A stretch of DNA of 64,000 nucleotides from Dichotomocladium elegans (lineage: Eukaryota; Mucoromycota; Mucoromycetes; Mucorales; Lichtheimiaceae): assembly GCA_025716815.1 (NCBI GenBank), contig JAIXMN010000034.1, forward strand, positions 186,001 to 250,000. Reading direction: 5' to 3'. A program made the translations under genes and the position numbers. The number at the start of each line of letters is the position of its first letter. The first letter of the stretch is position 1. The notes beneath the pieces were generated by a model. It saw nothing but the letters and a program-made list of their open reading frames with translations, searched no databases and was not told where the DNA came from. Shown here one piece after another: positions 59,025 through 64,000 of this stretch.

Positions 59025-59518
59025 ATGGTTATGAAAAGTAAGACACGAGACGGCAGCAAATCTATCTTTGTCAATAATGTCACCAAACTCATTCTCTTCT
59101 TTCCTCCAGAGCGTCTCAGCAAGCGTACCAAGCTTGCCAGAAAATACAGCATCAAGAAAAAGATCAATGAACACAATCGTAAAGAACGCCGTGACGCAAA
59201 GAAGAAGCCTAAATCAAACAGTAAGAATCGTCAAGATCTAGAATCAAAAATACAAAATGGCAGGAGATGTTTGATTCTTACGGACCCCTCTAGGACCAAA
59301 GAAAGATCCCGGTATCCCAAATTCTTTCCCCTTCAAGGAAGAATTACTGAATCAGATTGAAAAGGAGCGACAGGAGGTAATGTAATTCTCAGGATTATCT
59401 GAAACATATGATTCCTAATATTCAAGCATAGAAACTGGAGGAGAAGCAACGACAAAAGGAGGCTCGCCAGGCTGAGAAGCGGAAGGAAAAAGCCAAGCAG
59501 AAAGCGGCAAAGGCTTAA
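59025..59518 (+). CDS. Stand-alone Grn1-type nucleolar domain (GNL3/NUG1 N-terminus without GTPase)
   Basis: Four exons, 59025-59037, 59110-59220, 59294-59376 and 59432-59518, 294 nt, 97 aa, phases closing. The protein is very basic: KKRLSKRTKLARKYSIKKK, then EHNRKERRDAKKKPKS, then PKKDPGIPNSFPFKEELLNQ and a Lys/Glu/Ala coiled coil ending KAAKA before a stop. This is the N-terminal Grn1 domain of nucleostemin/GNL3/Nug1, nucleolar GTPases of 60S ribosome assembly. The circularly permuted GTPase that should follow is absent: the stop is clean and nothing downstream resembles G motifs. It is either a truncated paralogue or a genuine short protein. Confidence 0.8.
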
Positions 59519-60780
59519 TGGCTCTCTGCATTCATAATCAACTTACCCTTAACCAACACTTAGCCTCAATCATACGAACGCATACTTGCATTATTAGCGC
59601 ACCCTCCCGAAAACACAGCACTTCTATACGAGCATCTCCGTACGAGATTACATTATACACAACAATAGCAGCACCTGATACATATTTTTTTGCATTGTTC
59701 TTCCTCACTATAAAAGATTCTTTTTGTATGCAATACTGACAAGAAGTTAATATTTACTTCAATAAGAAGGAAAAGTGATAAAGCGTGCTTTTTTTCACGG
59801 TATATGCTATCAACATGAAGAATGTCCTCGGCAATACTATATATGCTGATACCCAGCAGGAAGCAGCACCGATAGTCCATAGATGCTTATGATTCTAAAA
59901 GGTCCCCAACACATGCTATAGGGAAACTGGTAGTACTTTCTCATTCATCATGCCCCTACCGGGAGAGGAAGATAGTAACCAACTACAGGCTAATGCGGTA
60001 CGATAAACAGCGGCCAATCGTGACAAAGGCTTTGTTGGAATAGCAGTGAGAACGGATGTTTGGGTTCATATGCGTACATACATAGGCTGCATTGGCTTTC
60101 TGTCTACGAGCGAAGCCCAGCCTGATACGATCATCCTATTCACACCGCACTGATGACTCCATTTACTCAAGAGTTCCCCCAATAACATTGTTTGCACTAA
60201 TTGTCATCGTCGAAAACTAGGATGCTGTGCTTGGTAAATGTCACATCTATCATGATGACCTATGAGTATGCGTTTGCTAAGCTCACTTCCATCGACGAAT
60301 CAACGAACAGCGTCGATTTGTGATATGGCATACATTAGTACCCTAGCAACAAGGTCAGATTCAAAGCGAGGTGTCCTTTTCTCGTGACGCGGTTGATATT
60401 GGCGGGGCTTGGTGAGTAGCGACCACCCCTTCCCTTTCAGAAGCAAAACCTCCTGTTGCTTGAAAGCAAAGCCACCTTCTGTTTTAAAAGCAATAATGCA
60501 TTCAAAATGACCCGCTCCTCCTTTTATTGAGCGCCACTTGGGAGGTTCTCTCGGTGCAACCAAGATGTATCTGTATACCCTGCTGGACAACAAATCCCAA
60601 GACAGCAGGGTATACGTGCGTCGTAGAAGTAGGTTCTTGCAGTCAGAATCAGCCAGGTTGCTTTCATATAGCGAATCATCACGGCCATATTAGATTCAAT
60701 TCAGTCCCATAGAACTCATCTCCGGTAACACACTTCTCTATCTCCATACCGTATTATGTAACGTGAAGAGCAGGATGGCA
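59519..60780. other. Intergenic, no gene recognised
   Basis: AT-rich with no supported gene. The minus frame 60300-60593 has no recognisable features. Confidence 0.4.
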
Positions 60781-61000
60781 CGATCCAAGGACCTCTAGTT
60801 ATTATATTAATACGTACACCAAAGACAAGAGTGAAGTCAGTGATGATTTTGGGAGCAATCTCGGCGTCCGTTACAGAATCATTGAATATAGCTTAAGGCT
60901 CCCATAATCGCCAATCAAGGAAAAGAGAGAAACCCGGGCAAACTGAAGTTGCACCTTTTCACAAGGCTGAGTGTGTCCTGGAGATTGGTAAGTCAAAGAA
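60781..61000 (+). mobile_element. Tc1/mariner relic, copy 3 (short)
   Basis: The sequence caccaaagacaagag...gggagcaatc...atatagcttaaggctccca...aactgaagtt parallels 14168-14300 of the most complete copy (accaaagacaagagc...gggagcaagatc...atatagtttgagactccca...tctgaagtt). Translated it reads TKDKSEV...IIEYSLRLP, matching the transposase core. Only this internal part is recognisable. Confidence 0.6.
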
Positions 61001-61870
61001 TATGGAGAAGGGGTGGCGCTTTCAGTTGTCTAATGAAAATATTCTTACCTTCTGGTATTGACTTACACAGTTATATAATATAGAAGACTGTTGTCGGCGG
61101 CCAGGCTTGACGAACTTCGGTTAAATATTACTGGGTTTCGCCTGCAGCAGCCGCATGACCTTTTTTGTGCAGATTGTAATATAAAATTCTCATGACAGCA
61201 ATACTTTTATTAACATTAGATGTTATTGGAATGCAACGTATGAACGCAAGTTACGTTCATGTGAAGCATATGCTTTTTTTTTTGTTTGAAAATGCAGATA
61301 CTGCTTGTGCTATACAGATGTAGGAGCAGGGCATAAAAGATCCTTTTGCTATGGGAAGAGTTCCACGAATTTAAGGTTTCTGCAAACCAATCCTCCGGTG
61401 CACTATAAAAAAAAATGAAATCATTGTACTAAGCGTGTGACAGTGTATAGATGCGATGGCGTTGTACAAGAGATGGATACCCCTCTCATACAGCATTAGT
61501 GATAGATACATCTAGCGGGGTTCCACGCTTTTCGAGGCATATAGAGAAACGGCTCTCCGGAAGTCAACGGACTGTGGTCTCCGTGGATCGCATTGTTTGC
61601 TGAAAGTAAGTAGGTTGCGTTTCTCGGTGGCTTAAAGAACTGATGATGGTCCAACAACAGATGTAAGTGTGCATAGCAAAACAAGCATGCACCACGCGGT
61701 ACAACCCTTTAAAAGCAGATAGGCATATTCTTGTATACAAGCGCTTCTCTTCCTCTTGGAAATCCCATACCTCTCTCTTTTTCTTCTTTCCTCTCTCTCC
61801 CTCTCCGTCTCTCTCTCTCTCTCATCCTCCTCCTCCCTGCCTGTGCGTGTGCGTGTGTGTGTTTACGTGT
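61001..61870. other. Intergenic; pyrimidine-rich promoter of the kinase
   Basis: No gene seen. A long CT tract (about 61755-61830) followed by a GT-rich stretch directly precedes the kinase start. Confidence 0.45.
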
Positions 61871-63035
61871 ATGCAAAGTGGACGTCCGTCCATTTACAAC
61901 TATATGAAAATGTCTTCCGAAAACGATACATCAATCAGCCCAAGAAGGGATTCTGCATTTGCAAGTATACATTCCGTAGACAACATCAAGATCCAGCAAC
62001 GCTTATCCGTGCCAGCGCCTGTAACAAGCAACACCGATAACAATAGAAAGGAATTCTTACCATCAAAATCAACCGTTGCAAGACCATCTATAGACAGAGA
62101 TTCTTGTCATCCCTATGGCAAGGCTGATCGCTGTATTGGTAGCGGGACCTCAGCTATCGTCACCGTCTTTCGTAACCACGGTGCTCCGTACGCTATCAAA
62201 CAATTCCGGCCCTGGAATAAATCAAAAGAATCCCATCGACGTTACACGAAGAAGTTTATATCAGAGTACTGTATCGCATCATCACTCTTGCATCCCAGCA
62301 TCGTTCACACCTTTGATCTCATTGAAGACGGCGAAGGAAATTTTAGCACAGTGATGGAATACGTACGTGTATGAATATATAGCCCCCGTACAGGGCTACT
62401 CAAAAGATGGGATCGTGTTTTGAAACATGCTGTACCTGCTGTAGTGCGACAATGGTGACCTCTTCTCTGCAATCACGGGAGGAAATCTGCCTAAGGTTAG
62501 AAAATGGGACTACTTTGGGCAACTGGTCTCGGGGCTTGAGTATCTCCATCAAATCGGCGTAGCCCATCGTGACATTAAGCCCGAAAACCTCTTGCTTACG
62601 CAGGACGGTCGGCTCAAGATTTCGGATTTTGGCGTCTCGGACGTGTTCCGTCTGCCTTGGGACACGCGATGCCACAAGAGTTTTGGTATCGTTGGATCGG
62701 AGCCCTACGCCGCGCCTGAGGTATTTTCAAACACGACAAATGGATATTGGGGTGCGGGAACAGACGTGTGGTCTGCAGGTATGGTCCTATACTGCCTCTT
62801 TTCCCCTGGATTCTGCTGGCGGAAAGCCGTTCTTACCGATCGTGGGTTTTATGCCTATTTGTGCAACTATACCTCGAGGACATTCGCGCCGTTTCTGAGC
62901 CTCAGGGAATATGACAGCGAAGTTGGAAGAATTCTTTATCTCACCCTCGATCCTAATCCCGAGACAAGAATCACAAGTAGGGATCTATTACTGGATCCTT
63001 TTCTTGCCAGTTTGAAAAAATCGCTACCGTCCTGA
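61871..63035 (+). CDS. Ser/Thr protein kinase, fungal HRK/HAL5 (NPR) type
   Basis: Two exons, 61871-62362 and 62445-63035, 1083 nt, 360 aa, phase closing at the EY|C join. The N-terminal 80 residues are Ser/Asn/Thr rich and disordered. The kinase domain follows: IGSGTSAIVTVF (glycine loop), YAIKQF (VAIK Lys), SEYCIASSLLHPSIV, VAHRDIKPENLLL (catalytic loop), ISDFGVSD (DFG), GSEPYAAPEVF (APE) and DVWSAGMVLYCL. The HxDIKPENLL pattern and the SEY-IAS-L-HPNIV style fit fungal kinases that regulate plasma-membrane transporters (Hrk1, Hal4/5, Npr1). All catalytic residues are present. An alternative start is the ATG at 61904. Confidence 0.9.
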
Positions 63036-64000
63036 TATTTCCCAATGTCATAAACCCCTCGTTACTTAAATCTATATCCCTTCTATTTTGCTTCATTCTA
63101 CATAACAGATTTTCTTTCAACTCTATTCTCCGGACGGAGAGATTTACCCACACCAGCTCTGTTTCTATTTTAGGTAAAAATAAAGATGGCGGTGCACCTG
63201 AGCCTGTCTCAATCTCCATACTATATAAAGAACTGGCGATGGTGCGCGTCGGGCCACAAATAAAAAGAATAGCAGATGCTGAATAGCTCTTCATACGCCC
63301 AACTCAAGTTTCTTTTCCTTTTTCGTGCTGCCCATGGTTCGTGCGACATTCGCTGGCGGCATATGAACCATTGACGAGTGTGCCAGCAAAACACCCAATG
63401 TCAACGGCTGTTATGGGTACGTTAAAGAGCCTTAGGCAACTGCAGTTGCTTGACTACGGTACATGTAACGTATCGAATATCTACACTCTACGTTGCTCTG
63501 TACGGACCAATAGTGCTGTCGATTTGGCGCGATCGTCTTGATTCACGTAAAATAAAACGGCTCATGACAAAGTCCACATCCAAATTAATGAGCTGTCCCA
63601 GAAACCCAACGTCATTGGCCCTCCATTACAAGGAAAACGTCTTTATTGTCCCATACCAAGCTTCTGCTGACAATTGAAGTACGCGTGAATTTCAAATATA
63701 AAAGTATCCGAGATAGAAGATGACCAAACAAATATCCTCCACTGAATGATAAGAAAAACCTCTTCTTTCCCTTAAAGCGCCGTGGTGCCATGCCTAAGCT
63801 ATGGAAGCACTACACACAAAATGTATCATCTTCACATATCGCTCTATCACGTTCATGAGACAACAAGCTTTGAAGATGTGGATTGGCGAGGTTTTATGCA
63901 CTGTTATTCCAAGCGGCAGCCCGAAGCCTCGGACTCTTAGCCGGTCAACAGGAATGGAGCGAGTGTTTTTGTGCAAGCCTCTATATACGACCTCCCCAGC
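63036..64000. other. 3' end of window, no gene recognised
   Basis: 3' UTR of the kinase and spacer. Short frames at 63341-63541 and 63450-63677 show no known features. Confidence 0.4.

Overview
The window is nuclear DNA of a filamentous fungus, most likely an early-diverging one (Mucoromycota type). The evidence is: genes are split by many short introns (about 45-120 bp) with fungal GTA/GTG donors; typical eukaryotic housekeeping genes sit close together on both strands; a DDRGK1-type UFM1-pathway protein is present, which Dikarya generally lack; and there are lineage-specific membrane proteins and decayed transposons. There are no operons, CRISPR arrays or recognisable rRNA/tRNA genes. The exon structures below were worked out by hand from splice signals and frame. 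Where the phases close exactly I say so.

Layout. 1-162: 5' end of a crooked-neck splicing factor (CLF1), minus strand. 247-3419: no confident gene. 3420-7040: ankyrin protein (+), DDRGK1-like protein (-), an unrecognised minus-strand gene. 7600-18840: two tandem, same-strand copies of a roughly 1000-residue kelch/three-TM membrane protein, separated by a decayed Tc1/mariner transposon. 18840-22200: transposon relics and a Pro-rich protein. 22997-29790: AHA1 (+), a C2H2 zinc-finger factor (+), a beta-carbonic anhydrase (-). 30105-34110: a large unclassified mobile element (-). 34459-46196: IWS1 (+), heat-shock-factor-type regulator (-), an 11-exon unknown membrane-anchored protein (+), CREG-like protein (-), DUF1772 membrane protein (+), mitochondrial aspartate aminotransferase (-). 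49014-50609: RCH1/SLC10A7-type transporter (+). 50975-51680: internally deleted second copy of the unclassified element (+). 52873-63035: FAR-17a/AIG1-like membrane protein (-), CSN9-like acidic protein (-), CWC25 (-), DHH1/DDX6 helicase (+), a stand-alone Grn1-type domain (+), a transposon relic, and an HRK/HAL5-type kinase (+).

Functional themes. Three genes concern mRNA splicing or transcription elongation (CLF1, CWC25, IWS1) and one concerns mRNA decay (DHH1). AHA1 and the HSF-type factor belong to the heat-shock/Hsp90 system. They are not physically clustered as pathways, and proximity is probably accidental. The least explained parts are the duplicated kelch/three-TM genes and the two-copy mobile element at 30-34 kb and 51 kb.
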